DNA of 64,000 bases from an uncultured Bacteroidales bacterium (GCA_944326245.1 CALVDF010000002.1:91196-155195); one strand, 5' to 3'. Numbered from the stretch's first letter, positions 44,339 to 55,809 are shown. Numbers and translations: made by a program. The notes: generated by a model from the letters alone, not told the origin.

Positions 44339-44767
44339 ATGATACGACAGGACTTATATATCGAGGAGTATGACTGGTGCGTGACGGTATTCTACTGCGT
44401 GAGCCGCAGGTGGACGCGCGAGGTCATGGAGGAGCTTACCGCGGTGGGATGCTCCGGTGACAGCCTTCGCGATGCGTGGGCCATCCTTGTGAAAGACGAC
44501 AGGAACACGGGCCTGACGTACTCCTCCTTTCCTTTGCGCAGGAGCGTCATGGTTATCTCCAGTACTTCGTCACCGGAGGAGTTCATGAACTCGTGGGATC
44601 ATGAGAAGGGACATCTTGTCAAGCATGTCGCGCGGTGCTTCGTGCTCGACCCGTTCGGGGAGAAGGTGCAGTACCTGTCAGGCCGTGTGGCGCAGCTGAT
44701 GTTTCCAGTTGCGGGGAAGTTCCTGTGCGGACATTGCAGGAAGGAGTTATTCACTAAATTTGCATAA
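44339..44767 (+). CDS. Late phage protein with HExxH-like motif
   Basis: 142 residues. WDHEKGHLVKHVARCF (about residues 85-100) contains HEKGH, a possible zinc-metallopeptidase HExxH site, with further polar residues (ARCFVLDPFGEKVQYL) that may supply ligands. Two more cysteines near the C-terminus form CGHC. It is the last gene of the prophage. Protease activity is only a possibility. Confidence 0.6.
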   Translation: MIRQDLYIEEYDWCVTVFYCVSRRWTREVMEELTAVGCSGDSLRDAWAILVKDDRNTGLTYSSFPLRRSVMVISSTSSPEEFMNSWDHEKGHLVKHVARCFVLDPFGEKVQYLSGRVAQLMFPVAGKFLCGHCRKELFTKFA

Positions 44768-44772
44768 GTAAA

Positions 44773-44802
44773 GCCGTCTTGTCATTAGATTTTCAAGGCG
44801 GC
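44773..44802 (-). terminator. Hairpin at the prophage-ssrA junction
   Basis: GCCGTCTTG pairs with CAAGGCGGC. On the minus strand it is followed by TTTACTT, so it may end the tmRNA transcript or face both ways. Confidence 0.45.
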
Positions 44803-44890
44803 CTCTGAGTTTTAGTACCCGTTTTAGTCCCTACTTTTTCCAGCAGCCTCTTCTACAGATACTTACATTCATTGTCGTGGAGATGGGCGG
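44803..44890. other. Probable prophage right attachment region at ssrA 3' end
   Basis: Phage genes stop at 44767 and the tmRNA 3' end is at 44878, so the element appears inserted at the end of ssrA. The gap holds an imperfect direct repeat (on the minus strand GGGACTAAAAC and GGGTACTAAAAC) that could be integrase arm sites. The matching left copy and the integrase are outside the window, so the core cannot be defined here. Confidence 0.5.
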
Positions 44891-45270
44891 ACTCGAACCG
44901 CCGTCCAAACACAGCACCAGAGTGCTTTCTACATACTTATTCCGCCTTTGGTTTTCGTGAAACGGCTGCGGACGGACACGCTACCGGATCCTTATCCCCT
45001 GAGTCTTAAGCCACTTTAAGGGAGTCCATGGCCGCATCCGGCTTGAATGATACCCCATATGTCAGGCAGAGCCGGCGGAAAGCCTGACGGGATACTCGTC
45101 GCTATCGCCCTGGGCGACCGCGATTAAGGTAGTAAACCTGGTTTACTTACGCAGCGAGTGCATAGTTGTTGTTGCCAGTTATGGCTTTGGAACCTTGATA
45201 ACGAGGTGGGTTGCCAACCCCGGTATGCTTACAGTCCGATGTCTTGTGCTGTCAAAACCAAAACATCCCC
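44878..45270 (-). ncRNA. ssrA: Transfer-messenger RNA
   Basis: 393 nt. The 5' end GGGGATG (45270 down) pairs with CATCTCC at the 3' end, followed by A; the next bases TTTTGGTTTTGACAG are the usual tmRNA start. The T arm is GGCGGTTCGAGTCCGCC. The tag reading frame (45176 to 45147) encodes GNNNYALAA plus TAA, with GGC as resume codon. It rescues stalled ribosomes and marks proteins for degradation. Its 3' end serves as a prophage attachment site here. Confidence 0.95.
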
Positions 45271-45281
45271 ATTTGCAGGTG

Positions 45282-45313
45282 CAAATATACGCAGAAGTCG
45301 AGAGCAATGCAAA
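45282..45313 (-). promoter_or_regulatory. ssrA promoter
   Basis: On the minus strand TTTG (45313-45310), 20-base spacer, TATATTTG (45289-45282), a perfect match. The -33 box lies within the first unit of an intergenic repeat. Confidence 0.75.
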
Positions 45314-45430
45314 CTTTGTTTGCAATTGCCGAGACGCCACAGTATATGTGGCGAAGCCAAATTGCGCAGAAGCCGGGAGCAATGCAAACTTTGTTTGCAA
45401 TTGCCGAGACGCTACAGTATGTGGCGAAGG
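45291..45430. repeat. Two tandem palindromic repeat units
   Basis: Unit 1 (45291-45365) and unit 2 (45366-45430) are about 90% alike. Each has GCAAACTTTGTTTGC, a palindrome with TTTG boxes facing both ways, and a second hairpin (CGCCACA/TGTGGCG in unit 1). It sits upstream of ssrA. No ORF here is convincing. Confidence 0.7.
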
Positions 45431-45510
45431 CTGATAACTCAATTGCGAAGCATGATATACTCGGGAGCGTACACGCCCGGTACTATTTTAACCGGCTGCA
45501 CATCGGCACC

Positions 45511-45570
45511 GACCTGTACCGACCCGTACCGACATGCACCGACATGTATAGACATGTATCGACATGTACA
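45511..45570. repeat. Six 10-bp tandem repeats
   Basis: Six consecutive decamers of the type GACatgtacc (GACCTGTACC, GACCCGTACC, GACATGCACC, GACATGTATA, GACATGTATC, GACATGTACA). They lie just downstream of the PgpH-like gene. The 10-bp period equals about one DNA turn, so a protein array or bent DNA is possible. Around it (45431-45621) I see only a hairpin ACCGG/CCGGT. Confidence 0.7.
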
Positions 45571-45621
45571 GACCGGCACTACACCTGGACCACATCGGCG
45601 CCAACCGGCACTACACCGGTT

Positions 45622-47646
45622 TTATTTTATTGTCGGATAGGCGATACGCTCATGGTATACCTGCTCCAGACGCTCTTTGAACATCCTCTTTACGATCTCT
45701 ATCTCCTTGATCGAAATGTCTGCCTCGACCAGCTGCGAATCCGACAGGCGCTTGCTTATTATGGACTCGACCAGATTGGATATGCTCTCGGCAGTATAGT
45801 CCTTGAGCGAGCGGGATGCGGCTTCCACGGCATCAGCCATCAGCACTATCACCTGTTCCTTGGTCCTTGGATACTCGCCATGATACATGAAAGGTTCCTT
45901 GTTGTCAGGATTACCACCTGCATTGCAGTATTGGGCATAGAAATAGAAAGTCAGTGACCTCGCATGATGGGTCCTTATAAAATCTATGACCTCCTCCGGA
46001 AGCTTGTGCTTGCGGGCAATCTCGACCCCGTCATCCACGTGACGGATAATCTGCTGGGCACTTTCCTCCGGCGAGAGTCCCTTGTGGTAGTTGAAACCGG
46101 CCGGTGCATTTTCCACGAAACACTGGGGATTCTTCATCTTGCCTATATCGTGGTACAGAGCCCCTACTCTGGTCAGAATCATATCGGCACCGATCTCACG
46201 TGCCGCCTCGGCGGCAAGATTGGCGACCTGCAGTGAATGCTGGAAGGTTCCAGGAGCCTTCTGGGACAATTCCCTCAAAAGCTTGTTGTTGGTATCGGAA
46301 AGGTCCAGCAGACGGAAATGCGAAACCAGTGAAAACATCCTCTCGAATATGAATGCCACGGGATAGGCGGCCACCACCAGCAGGGAATTGACTGCTATAC
46401 GGAAGATGTCTCTCGTATTGAACAGGGAAAGGGTACCGTCTCCGGACAGCAGGAACCCGATATAGACCAAAAACATTCCGACAAAAATGAACACGGAGTT
46501 AAGGAACTGGGCCCATCCCTTGTTGAAATACTTGAAGGTGATTATCGCTATGATACCTCCTGTCAGGTTCATCATATACAGCTCTACACCGCTGTCTGTC
46601 TGGAACAGAAGGGACAGAAGCATTACGGTATATATGGGGAAGACATACCTGCGCTTGAAGAATATCATGAGGTAGATGGCAAACACGGAATAAGGGACAA
46701 TATACAGATTGTCCATCCCGAAGCCGTGAATCAGCATGGTCAGGGCACAAAGGAGTACATACAGAGTCAGGATGAAATACAGGGACTTCCTGTGCTCGAT
46801 AATCTCCTTTCTGGTAAAGTAGATGACGGCAAAAAGGGACGCTACGATCAGCAGGCAAAGGATGAAATGTCCTGTCCTTAGACCGAAGGGAGACTCGGCA
46901 TAACCGTAACTCAATTCATATTCCTTTTTGAAGGAGTCCAGCATCTGCTCTATCTCCGTCGTGACAATCTCTCCTTCGGATACGATAAGCTGACCTGCAT
47001 AGACCATACCCTTGGTAGGCGAAATATAGTCCACTGCCTCCTTGTGGAAAAGATCCGTACGGCTCTGGTCATACACAAGGTTAGGAGCTATGAAGTCCCC
47101 AATACGATAAGCCGCATAGAGTGAGTCGGGGTTGTTGTCCGGAAAACTGATGGAAAGATAGTATTTCATGTACCCTTCCGCCTTTTTGGGCGTGAACACT
47201 TCCGTAACAGGTATTTCCTGAGCCCGTTTGTCTTTCTGGACTACGATGGTACCGCTTGTGGGAACCTCTTCCATTTCAGGCAGTATACCCACTGAATACA
47301 TCTTGTAAAGGGACTCCACGATAAAATACAGCAGGTGGTCATTGACGCTGTCACGGCTCTGCAGGCTTCTGAGTTTCTGAACCTGTACGTTTGCCACTGC
47401 ATTGTCATACTCGAAGTACGGAATTACACGGGACGCCTTCTCCTCCTTCTCCTGCAGCAGCTCCTGTTCTGTCTTGAGTATAGGGAAATCTATGGGTGAC
47501 AGCAGGGTCTCGTAAACCCATGGACGCCCCACCTGATAGCTGTACTTGAACTTGCCCTCCTCAGGAAAAAGCAGTACTGTCAATATAAGTACTATCAGCA
47601 GGGATATATAAATTCTTGGATCCTTAAGGAAATTACTCTGTTCCAT
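45622..47646 (-). CDS. Membrane HD-domain phosphodiesterase (PgpH-like)
   Basis: 674 residues from MEQSNFLKDP (an upstream ATG at 47706 is less likely). One N-terminal membrane helix (YISLLIVLILTVLLFP), a large extracytoplasmic domain, a block of about seven membrane helices (residues 260-450), then a cytoplasmic HD domain with YHDIGKMKNP (about 498-507) and RTHHARS later. This is the 7TMR-HD architecture of PgpH, which degrades c-di-AMP and so controls osmotic and envelope homeostasis. The gene ends close to intergenic repeats. Confidence 0.85.
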   Translation of the reverse strand: MEQSNFLKDPRIYISLLIVLILTVLLFPEEGKFKYSYQVGRPWVYETLLSPIDFPILKTEQELLQEKEEKASRVIPYFEYDNAVANVQVQKLRSLQSRDSVNDHLLYFIVESLYKMYSVGILPEMEEVPTSGTIVVQKDKRAQEIPVTEVFTPKKAEGYMKYYLSISFPDNNPDSLYAAYRIGDFIAPNLVYDQSRTDLFHKEAVDYISPTKGMVYAGQLIVSEGEIVTTEIEQMLDSFKKEYELSYGYAESPFGLRTGHFILCLLIVASLFAVIYFTRKEIIEHRKSLYFILTLYVLLCALTMLIHGFGMDNLYIVPYSVFAIYLMIFFKRRYVFPIYTVMLLSLLFQTDSGVELYMMNLTGGIIAIITFKYFNKGWAQFLNSVFIFVGMFLVYIGFLLSGDGTLSLFNTRDIFRIAVNSLLVVAAYPVAFIFERMFSLVSHFRLLDLSDTNNKLLRELSQKAPGTFQHSLQVANLAAEAAREIGADMILTRVGALYHDIGKMKNPQCFVENAPAGFNYHKGLSPEESAQQIIRHVDDGVEIARKHKLPEEVIDFIRTHHARSLTFYFYAQYCNAGGNPDNKEPFMYHGEYPRTKEQVIVLMADAVEAASRSLKDYTAESISNLVESIISKRLSDSQLVEADISIKEIEIVKRMFKERLEQVYHERIAYPTIK

Positions 47647-47742
47647 CTGATTGTCGTTTCGCTTATATAAAAAGGAAGCTCCCCGTCCGGGGGCGGAGAG
47701 CTTCAATGAGTCTGGATTCGCAGGTCTCCGGCCATGACTGCT

Positions 47743-49002
47743 TTAGTCTATAGCCTTGTCCTGAATATTGTCTCCGTCGTACAGTCCTGCATCGAGTTTC
47801 TTCTTGGCCTCCGAGAATGCATTGAGAGTGTACTCTACGTCCTCGAGGGAATGCGCTGCCGTAGGAATTATCCTGAACATGATCACGCCCTTAGGAACAA
47901 CAGGATATACCACTACCGAGCAGAAGAGATTGTAGTTCTCCCTGAGGTCCACGAGCATGTTGGTGGCCTGAGGCACTGTTCCATGGATAAACACAGGGGT
48001 TACGCAAGCCTGGGCAAGGCCTATGTCGAAGCCTCTCTCCCTGAAACCGTTCTGCAGAGCCCTTGTCACCGTCCACAGTTTCTCGCGGAGACGGTCTCCC
48101 TCAGGTCCGCGGATGATCTCAAGTCTCTTGAGACAGCCTTCCACGATGGCCATAGGAAGGGACTTTGCATATATCTGGGAACGAAGGTTGTAGCGCAGAT
48201 AGTTGATGATGGACTTCGGACCGGCCACGAAACCGCCTATGATTGCCATCGATTTGGCATATGCGCCGATATACAGGTCTATACCGTCCATCACGCCGAA
48301 GTGCTCGGATGTTCCGCGTCCGTGAGGGCCCATCACACCGAAACCGTGGGCATCGTCGATGAGGATACGGAACTGGTATTTCTTCTTTAGGGCCACGATC
48401 TGGTCCAGGATACCGAGAGCACCTGTCATTCCGTACACGCCCTCGGTAATCAGCAGCACTCCGCCGCCTGTCTCCTCGCACACCTTGAGAGCACGCTGTA
48501 TGGTCTTCTCGCATTTCTCGATGTCGTTGTGGGGATATACCATCCTCTTGCCCATATGCAGGCGGCATCCGTCGATCAGACAGGCATGGGCCTCAGAATC
48601 ATATACGATGACATCATGACGGTTGACAAGGGCGTCGATTGTGGATACGATACCCTGGTAACCGAAGTTGAACAGGAATGCATCCTCTTTCTGCTCGAAT
48701 TCCGCAAGCTCCCTCTCAAGTCTTTCGTGCAGGGATGTCTGCCCTGACATCATCCTGGAGCCCATCGGATATGCCAAGCCCCAGCGTGCTGCTGCCTCGG
48801 CATCCACTTTGCGGATTTCGGGATGGTTGGCAAGTCCCAGATAATTGTTGAGACTCCAGCAGAGAACCTCGTGCCCGTTGAATCTCATTCTGGGAGCTAT
48901 CTCACCCTCCAGCTTGGGGAAAGTAAAGTATCCGTGACCTCTTGCGCGGTACTGTCCCAATGGACCTCCCTCGTCTTTGTTTATTCTGTCAAAAATATCC
49001 AT
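47743..49002 (-). CDS. Serine palmitoyltransferase-like alpha-oxoamine synthase
   Basis: 419 residues, fold-type I PLP enzyme. Motifs: WSLNNYLGLANHPE (about 48-61), MSGQTSLHERLE, DSEAHACLIDG (substrate and PLP His), ITEGVYGMTGALG, IDDAHGFGVMG, and the PLP lysine in GAYAKSMAIIGG (about residue 250). The length and N-terminus MDIFDRINKDEGGPLGQY match the Bacteroidota serine palmitoyltransferase, which condenses serine with an acyl-CoA to start sphingolipid synthesis. 2-amino-3-ketobutyrate ligase or 8-amino-7-oxononanoate synthase are less likely. Confidence 0.8.
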   Translation of the reverse strand: MDIFDRINKDEGGPLGQYRARGHGYFTFPKLEGEIAPRMRFNGHEVLCWSLNNYLGLANHPEIRKVDAEAAARWGLAYPMGSRMMSGQTSLHERLERELAEFEQKEDAFLFNFGYQGIVSTIDALVNRHDVIVYDSEAHACLIDGCRLHMGKRMVYPHNDIEKCEKTIQRALKVCEETGGGVLLITEGVYGMTGALGILDQIVALKKKYQFRILIDDAHGFGVMGPHGRGTSEHFGVMDGIDLYIGAYAKSMAIIGGFVAGPKSIINYLRYNLRSQIYAKSLPMAIVEGCLKRLEIIRGPEGDRLREKLWTVTRALQNGFRERGFDIGLAQACVTPVFIHGTVPQATNMLVDLRENYNLFCSVVVYPVVPKGVIMFRIIPTAAHSLEDVEYTLNAFSEAKKKLDAGLYDGDNIQDKAID

Positions 49003-49022
49003 AACTGGTAGATTAAAATGAT

Positions 49023-51026
<2,004 letters not shown>

Positions 51027-51046
51027 TCAAAAATTTATATAACGGA

Positions 51047-51054
51047 CAAAGATA
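51047..51054 (-). promoter_or_regulatory. gyrB -7 element
   Basis: Reads TATCTTTG on the minus strand, 26 bases before the gyrB start codon. The -33 region is less clear. Confidence 0.6.
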
Positions 51055-51063
51055 CAAAATTTC

Positions 51064-52767
51064 TTACAACTTCAGGCAAATACCGGCGCCAATGTTGATG
51101 CCGGGTTCCACATAATTGAGAAAATACTGTATCTTACTGTTTGCAAGATTATTACCCTCTACAAAGACCATCAGGCGGGTATTGACGGCATAGGAAACCC
51201 TGAGCCCTACATCCACAAATGCGGGCACACGGTAGAGTGTGGTAACGAAATCCTCGGGAAGCATGGCGGCACCGGTAGTGGCTGTCCGGAAATAGCAGTC
51301 AGCACGGATGAAAAGCCTCTGCTTCAGGTTGTACTCCAAAACGGCATTCAGGTCAAAGGCAGGTGTCATCAGGGCTGCCTTCGGATTGGAAAGATACCGG
51401 TAATTGACTTCCGCCAATGCGAAGAAGTCCATGGACTTCCACCTGAGGACACCGGAAGCCGTGAATACATGGGAGTCCCCGCCTGCGACTATCTGGTATA
51501 TCTTCTGTCCCTGCTGCTGCGACATGAACGAAAGCATGTTGCGTGCAAGCGCATAGTCGGCTCCAAGGCTGTACGAAAAACGGTCCCGCACCTGCCCCCT
51601 CAACCCGATCCCGGCCGCAAACGGAGTGGAGGCCAGACGGGCAATCCCTGTGTTGTCCATCCAGGGATTGATGGAAAAAATGTCATAGGAAGTGTAAATC
51701 TTGTTGTCTCCGTAGACGTTGAGATATAGCCAAAGGGCATTGCGGGCCGCCTCAAAGCTCACCGAAGCATCGGGATACATCAGATAACGGCTTCCGGCAT
51801 GATCCCCGTAATCGAGGGTGCTGCCGTAGTTGGACGAAAACGTCACCCCGGCCTTGACTCTCCACCTGTCCTTCTCCCAACGGTATACCGGAGTCAGTTT
51901 CCAGACTCCGTACCCGGAAAACGTACCGTCGAATTCCAGGTACAGCTTGTGGTACCCGGCAATCGTCGCTCCGAGTGAAATGTCGGCATCGGCAATATGC
52001 TCCCGTATACTCTGCCTGTTGTCAAAGAACCTGTATCCAAGGTCCAGATTATAGTAGAAGGCGTTCCTGTCAGGATTGGTGGAGCGAACGGAAAGGGCTG
52101 CAGCCACATTGTCGAACCTGTTGGAATACAAGTTCCATACTTCCTGTCTGGAAGGTGCCATGGCATAGTTTGCCGTGGCCAGCGAGTAGACGCTTCCGGA
52201 ATACGAGGCATCCAGCTTGAGTTCCCCTTTCTTCCACCTGTATCCGAAAAAGGTTCCGGCCCTGTTTTTCATCCTGTCCCCTATCCTCTTCTGGCCGTCA
52301 TACACTGCTCTGTCGCCGTAAAGCCGGACCTGGGGGACATTGCCCCAATAGGAGTCGTGGTTGAAATATACCCCGAATGAAAAGCGTTCTCCAAGACGTG
52401 GTGTCACATATACGTCAGCCGCAGGAGTCCACGGGTATGCCGCCGATATCCTGGCATAGAACCACGGATACACGACCTTTCCTTCGGATGCCGGACCCAG
52501 AGTCATCATCGGGGAAAACTCGTACAGGTCCTTGTATGGATCATAGAATGTAGTATAATCGAACTTTAGCCTGAAATTGAACAGCGAGTCATCCACCCGG
52601 GTATCCAGGGGGGACTTTACCGCATTCGCTATCCGTCCTTCATAATTCCGTTCTACCCTCACGGTGGAATTGATGCCTGACTGTGCATTTGCGGGCCGGA
52701 CGGCAGGCAGGGCCGCCAGTACTACCGCCGAAAAGGCCGATATGATGATTCTGCGCATATTCGTCAT
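51064..52767 (-). CDS. Outer-membrane beta-barrel protein (TonB-receptor-like)
   Basis: 567 residues. A signal peptide (IIISAFSAVVLAALPAVRPANA) is followed by a barrel with many alternating aromatic strands (FNFRLKFDYTTFYDPY, FYYNLDLGYRFFDNR). The end VGLRVSYAVNTRLMVFVEGNNLANS ... GICLKL resembles TonB-dependent receptor C-termini. There is no plug domain, so it is a barrel without a canonical TonB receptor N-terminus. It overlaps the TPR gene by 4 bases, so the two probably work together at the outer membrane. Confidence 0.7.
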   Translation of the reverse strand: MTNMRRIIISAFSAVVLAALPAVRPANAQSGINSTVRVERNYEGRIANAVKSPLDTRVDDSLFNFRLKFDYTTFYDPYKDLYEFSPMMTLGPASEGKVVYPWFYARISAAYPWTPAADVYVTPRLGERFSFGVYFNHDSYWGNVPQVRLYGDRAVYDGQKRIGDRMKNRAGTFFGYRWKKGELKLDASYSGSVYSLATANYAMAPSRQEVWNLYSNRFDNVAAALSVRSTNPDRNAFYYNLDLGYRFFDNRQSIREHIADADISLGATIAGYHKLYLEFDGTFSGYGVWKLTPVYRWEKDRWRVKAGVTFSSNYGSTLDYGDHAGSRYLMYPDASVSFEAARNALWLYLNVYGDNKIYTSYDIFSINPWMDNTGIARLASTPFAAGIGLRGQVRDRFSYSLGADYALARNMLSFMSQQQGQKIYQIVAGGDSHVFTASGVLRWKSMDFFALAEVNYRYLSNPKAALMTPAFDLNAVLEYNLKQRLFIRADCYFRTATTGAAMLPEDFVTTLYRVPAFVDVGLRVSYAVNTRLMVFVEGNNLANSKIQYFLNYVEPGINIGAGICLKL

Positions 52768-55700
52768 TGTTCTGTCATTTTATCCAGACGTTCCAGCCTC
52801 ATGGCCACCTGATCCAGGACATCGTCCTTGGGGCCATGCGGCTCGTAGCCGTCCCTTATACTTTCAAATGTTGCCCTGGCCTGGTTCCACTCCTCCCGTT
52901 CGGCAAAAGAATCTCCCAGCACGATGAAACTCTTGGCCAGCCAGTATGTCTGGTTGGTCTGAGAATCCGAGAAGGCATATACCAGATTCTCCACCTCGTC
53001 AAATTTGCCTGCATCGTATGTGTCCTGAATCACCAGATAGGCAGCTTCCGCGCCATGAGGTGTAAAATTGTCAGCCGACAGCTCCTTCAGGAGAGGAAGG
53101 GCATCTGTCCTGCGCCCCAATGCAAGATAGGATTTGGCCATGATGTATTCCGCCTCGGACCTGTTCTCCTTGCTGACTCCGGCCGATGCCTCCACCTTTG
53201 CGGCCGCATCGAGGGCCGAAAGGTATTTTTCCCCCATGTAGTACGAACGCATAGACCCGAGCAGAGCCGAGAACCGGTTATTGTCCAGTTTTGCAATCCT
53301 GTACAGTTCCTCGTATGCCGCCGCTGCCTTTTCGTACCTCTCGAGCTCATAGCATATTCCGGCATAATGCAGCGTGGACAGTTCCACAAACGAACCGTCT
53401 CCCTTGTCCATCACTTCGGCATACGCCTTGGCAGCATCCTCCTTCCTTCCCATCGCCGAGAGGGACTCTCCAAGATAGAAATAGGCTAGAGGAACCTTCT
53501 GACCGTCAGGATACTGGGCGATGAAAGACTCGAGCGACTTGCATGCTGCCGGATAATTTCCCGACAGGAATACCTGTTCGGCCGCATTGAATATCATGAG
53601 TTCCTTCTCGTCAGCAGTCTTGGTTCCGGACATGCCTACACGATCCAGATAGGCGAAATACTCCTCAGGCCGGTTGAGCATCGTATAGATGCTCTCGATG
53701 ACTGCCAGCGCATTCTCCGTATCCTCCGATACCGGCATTTCCTCCACTACGCGTGTAAGGTATGCCAGAGCCTGGTCGTAATCTCCGGAATTGGAATAAA
53801 GCATTCCCAGTTCCAGCAGGGCCTTTCCGTTGTATACCGGGTCATTGACGTCGTTCAGCAGATACTTGAAACAACGCTCCGCCTTGTCGGTCATGCCTTT
53901 CTGGACATACGTCCTTCCGAGTTCGTAGACAGCGGCGGAGTAAATGGCCGCATCGCTGCGCCGCTCCATCACTGTCTCCAGGATATTCATCTTCCTGTCC
54001 GGATCCGAGAGCAGTCCGTACGCCACAGCGCACTGATAGGCGGCATATACCACCTGGTCGTCCTGATAGTCCACCATCGCCACCTCCTCGTATACAGACG
54101 CAGCCTTGGCATAGTCCTTGAGCATGAAGAACGAATCCCCTATCCTGAGCTTCGCCTCTATGATCATGTCCATATCGGTACTGTGCTGCTCCATGAAGCG
54201 GTAGAACCATTCTATCGCCACGGTCCACTCCCCTTTTGAGAAATAATTGTATCCCTGTCCGTAAAGCATCAGAGGATACTCCTTGAACGACCTGAACGCG
54301 GAGTTCTGGAACAGATAGTCATCAAGCCTTATCGATTCGTCTATCCTGCCTGTACGGTAATACGATTCTGCCATCCAGAAACGGGTCAGAAGCGCCAGTG
54401 CATTGTTGTACTGCGAATGGTCCAGGGATATGCCGAAATCCGTCACGGCACCTCCGTATGATCCGGCTTCAAACAGCTCCATTCCCCTGAAAAACGCGGC
54501 TTTCTGAAGATTAAGCTCCATTTCGGGAGTGAGGGCATTTATCCTGTTGAGGGCCGTGATTGCCGCCTTGTATTTCTTGGACAGCAGGTATGACGTGGCG
54601 ATATAGGAATAAATCTCGTCAGAGCGTCCCGAACGCGGATAGGCCTCAAGATAGTCCTGGAAAGGCACTATGTCCGAATTGACATCGAATGCCAGCTTGG
54701 CATAATTGAAATAGGCCTCTTCGCGGATGTCTGCATCGAAACCCATGTCCGCCGCCTTTTTGTAATACAACAGCGCGTCGTGCTTGTTCTTGAGTTCCAG
54801 ATAGGAATTCGCCATATGCAGGCTTGCACTCTGGGACAGGGAATCCTCAGGCCCGGCAACAACCTTGGAAAAGGCTTCGACCGCAGCCCTGTAGGACCCG
54901 AGGGAGTATGATATTATTCCCAGATAGTAATTGTCCTTGCGGGAGACGTCCGCTCCTGACGAAGTGTAGTTCTCAAACCATTTGCGTGCCTCTTCCGGAC
55001 GGTCAAGCTTATAGTATGCCTGGGAGACCATCCTCGCCACTTTTGCCTTCATGTCCTTGTCCTTGACCATTGCGGACACCGAGGCCCCGTGGTCCGCCAC
55101 ATAGCTGTAATCCTCCAGCATCAGACTGGACTCCAGAATGTAATATTCGCAGTATGCGCCGAAATGTCCGTCATGCCTTATCGTCGACAGCAGCTTGACA
55201 GCCTTCCTGAAGTCATTTTCCACATATGCGATATAGCCCCTGTAGTATGTGGACGCCACAGTATAGCGGTTCTGCCGTCCGCCCAGTATCCTGTCAAATC
55301 CGTTGCGGGCATCATCCAGACGTCCCGCCCTCAGCTGACAGTAGGAACGCTCGAACAGGTATACAGTCTTGTCGTTCCTCGAAAGCAGAGGATACTCAAC
55401 CTCGTCCAGAATCTTCTGGGCCTGAGTATAATCCTTCCTGTCAAAATAGTATCCGGCATACATCAGGAGCACACCCGTATATTCCGGGGCATAACGGTAC
55501 TTCTCGCTGTACTCGTCCATCAGGGCATCAAGGTTGGGGCTGGCCAGCCGGATGTTGCAGATTATGGCACAGGTGGCCAGTTCGGACTCGACCGCCGGAG
55601 ACACAGGGTACTGCGTCAGAATATTGCCGATCTCGTCCCTCGCGGCGATGTACATGTCATTGTGGTAAAGCTCCCTGACTCTTTCCAGGCGGCGGCCCAG

Positions 55701-55793
55701 ATCCTTCCCTGCAGGGGAAATGTTCTGCGCAACGGCCGTCAGGCTCAGAGGCAGCACCAGAACCAGCGCTGTAATTAATCTTTTCCAGACCAT
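52764..55793 (-). CDS. Large periplasmic tetratricopeptide-repeat protein
   Basis: 1009 residues. A signal peptide (LITALVLVLPLSLTAVAQ) leads into TPR-type helix pairs along nearly the whole length, e.g. AYYKLDRPEEARKWFENYT, YFSKGEWTVAIEWFYRFME and YFYLGESLSAMGRKEDAAKAY. Such scaffolds bind partner proteins in the periplasm. It overlaps the barrel gene (ATGA), so the two make a likely envelope complex. Conserved pairing of TPR and barrel genes next to gyrB or ftsE could be tested. Confidence 0.8.
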   Translation of the reverse strand: MVWKRLITALVLVLPLSLTAVAQNISPAGKDLGRRLERVRELYHNDMYIAARDEIGNILTQYPVSPAVESELATCAIICNIRLASPNLDALMDEYSEKYRYAPEYTGVLLMYAGYYFDRKDYTQAQKILDEVEYPLLSRNDKTVYLFERSYCQLRAGRLDDARNGFDRILGGRQNRYTVASTYYRGYIAYVENDFRKAVKLLSTIRHDGHFGAYCEYYILESSLMLEDYSYVADHGASVSAMVKDKDMKAKVARMVSQAYYKLDRPEEARKWFENYTSSGADVSRKDNYYLGIISYSLGSYRAAVEAFSKVVAGPEDSLSQSASLHMANSYLELKNKHDALLYYKKAADMGFDADIREEAYFNYAKLAFDVNSDIVPFQDYLEAYPRSGRSDEIYSYIATSYLLSKKYKAAITALNRINALTPEMELNLQKAAFFRGMELFEAGSYGGAVTDFGISLDHSQYNNALALLTRFWMAESYYRTGRIDESIRLDDYLFQNSAFRSFKEYPLMLYGQGYNYFSKGEWTVAIEWFYRFMEQHSTDMDMIIEAKLRIGDSFFMLKDYAKAASVYEEVAMVDYQDDQVVYAAYQCAVAYGLLSDPDRKMNILETVMERRSDAAIYSAAVYELGRTYVQKGMTDKAERCFKYLLNDVNDPVYNGKALLELGMLYSNSGDYDQALAYLTRVVEEMPVSEDTENALAVIESIYTMLNRPEEYFAYLDRVGMSGTKTADEKELMIFNAAEQVFLSGNYPAACKSLESFIAQYPDGQKVPLAYFYLGESLSAMGRKEDAAKAYAEVMDKGDGSFVELSTLHYAGICYELERYEKAAAAYEELYRIAKLDNNRFSALLGSMRSYYMGEKYLSALDAAAKVEASAGVSKENRSEAEYIMAKSYLALGRRTDALPLLKELSADNFTPHGAEAAYLVIQDTYDAGKFDEVENLVYAFSDSQTNQTYWLAKSFIVLGDSFAEREEWNQARATFESIRDGYEPHGPKDDVLDQVAMRLERLDKMTEQ

Positions 55794-55809
55794 TTTAGTG
55801 TATTTGGGG

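Noticed and set aside
45291..45430. CRISPR array
   Set aside because: Only two long, directly abutting units with no spacers and no cas genes nearby.
45158..45957. Plus-strand reading frames across ssrA and the repeats
   Set aside because: They cross the tmRNA gene and the 3' end of the PgpH-like gene antisense and look like chance frames.
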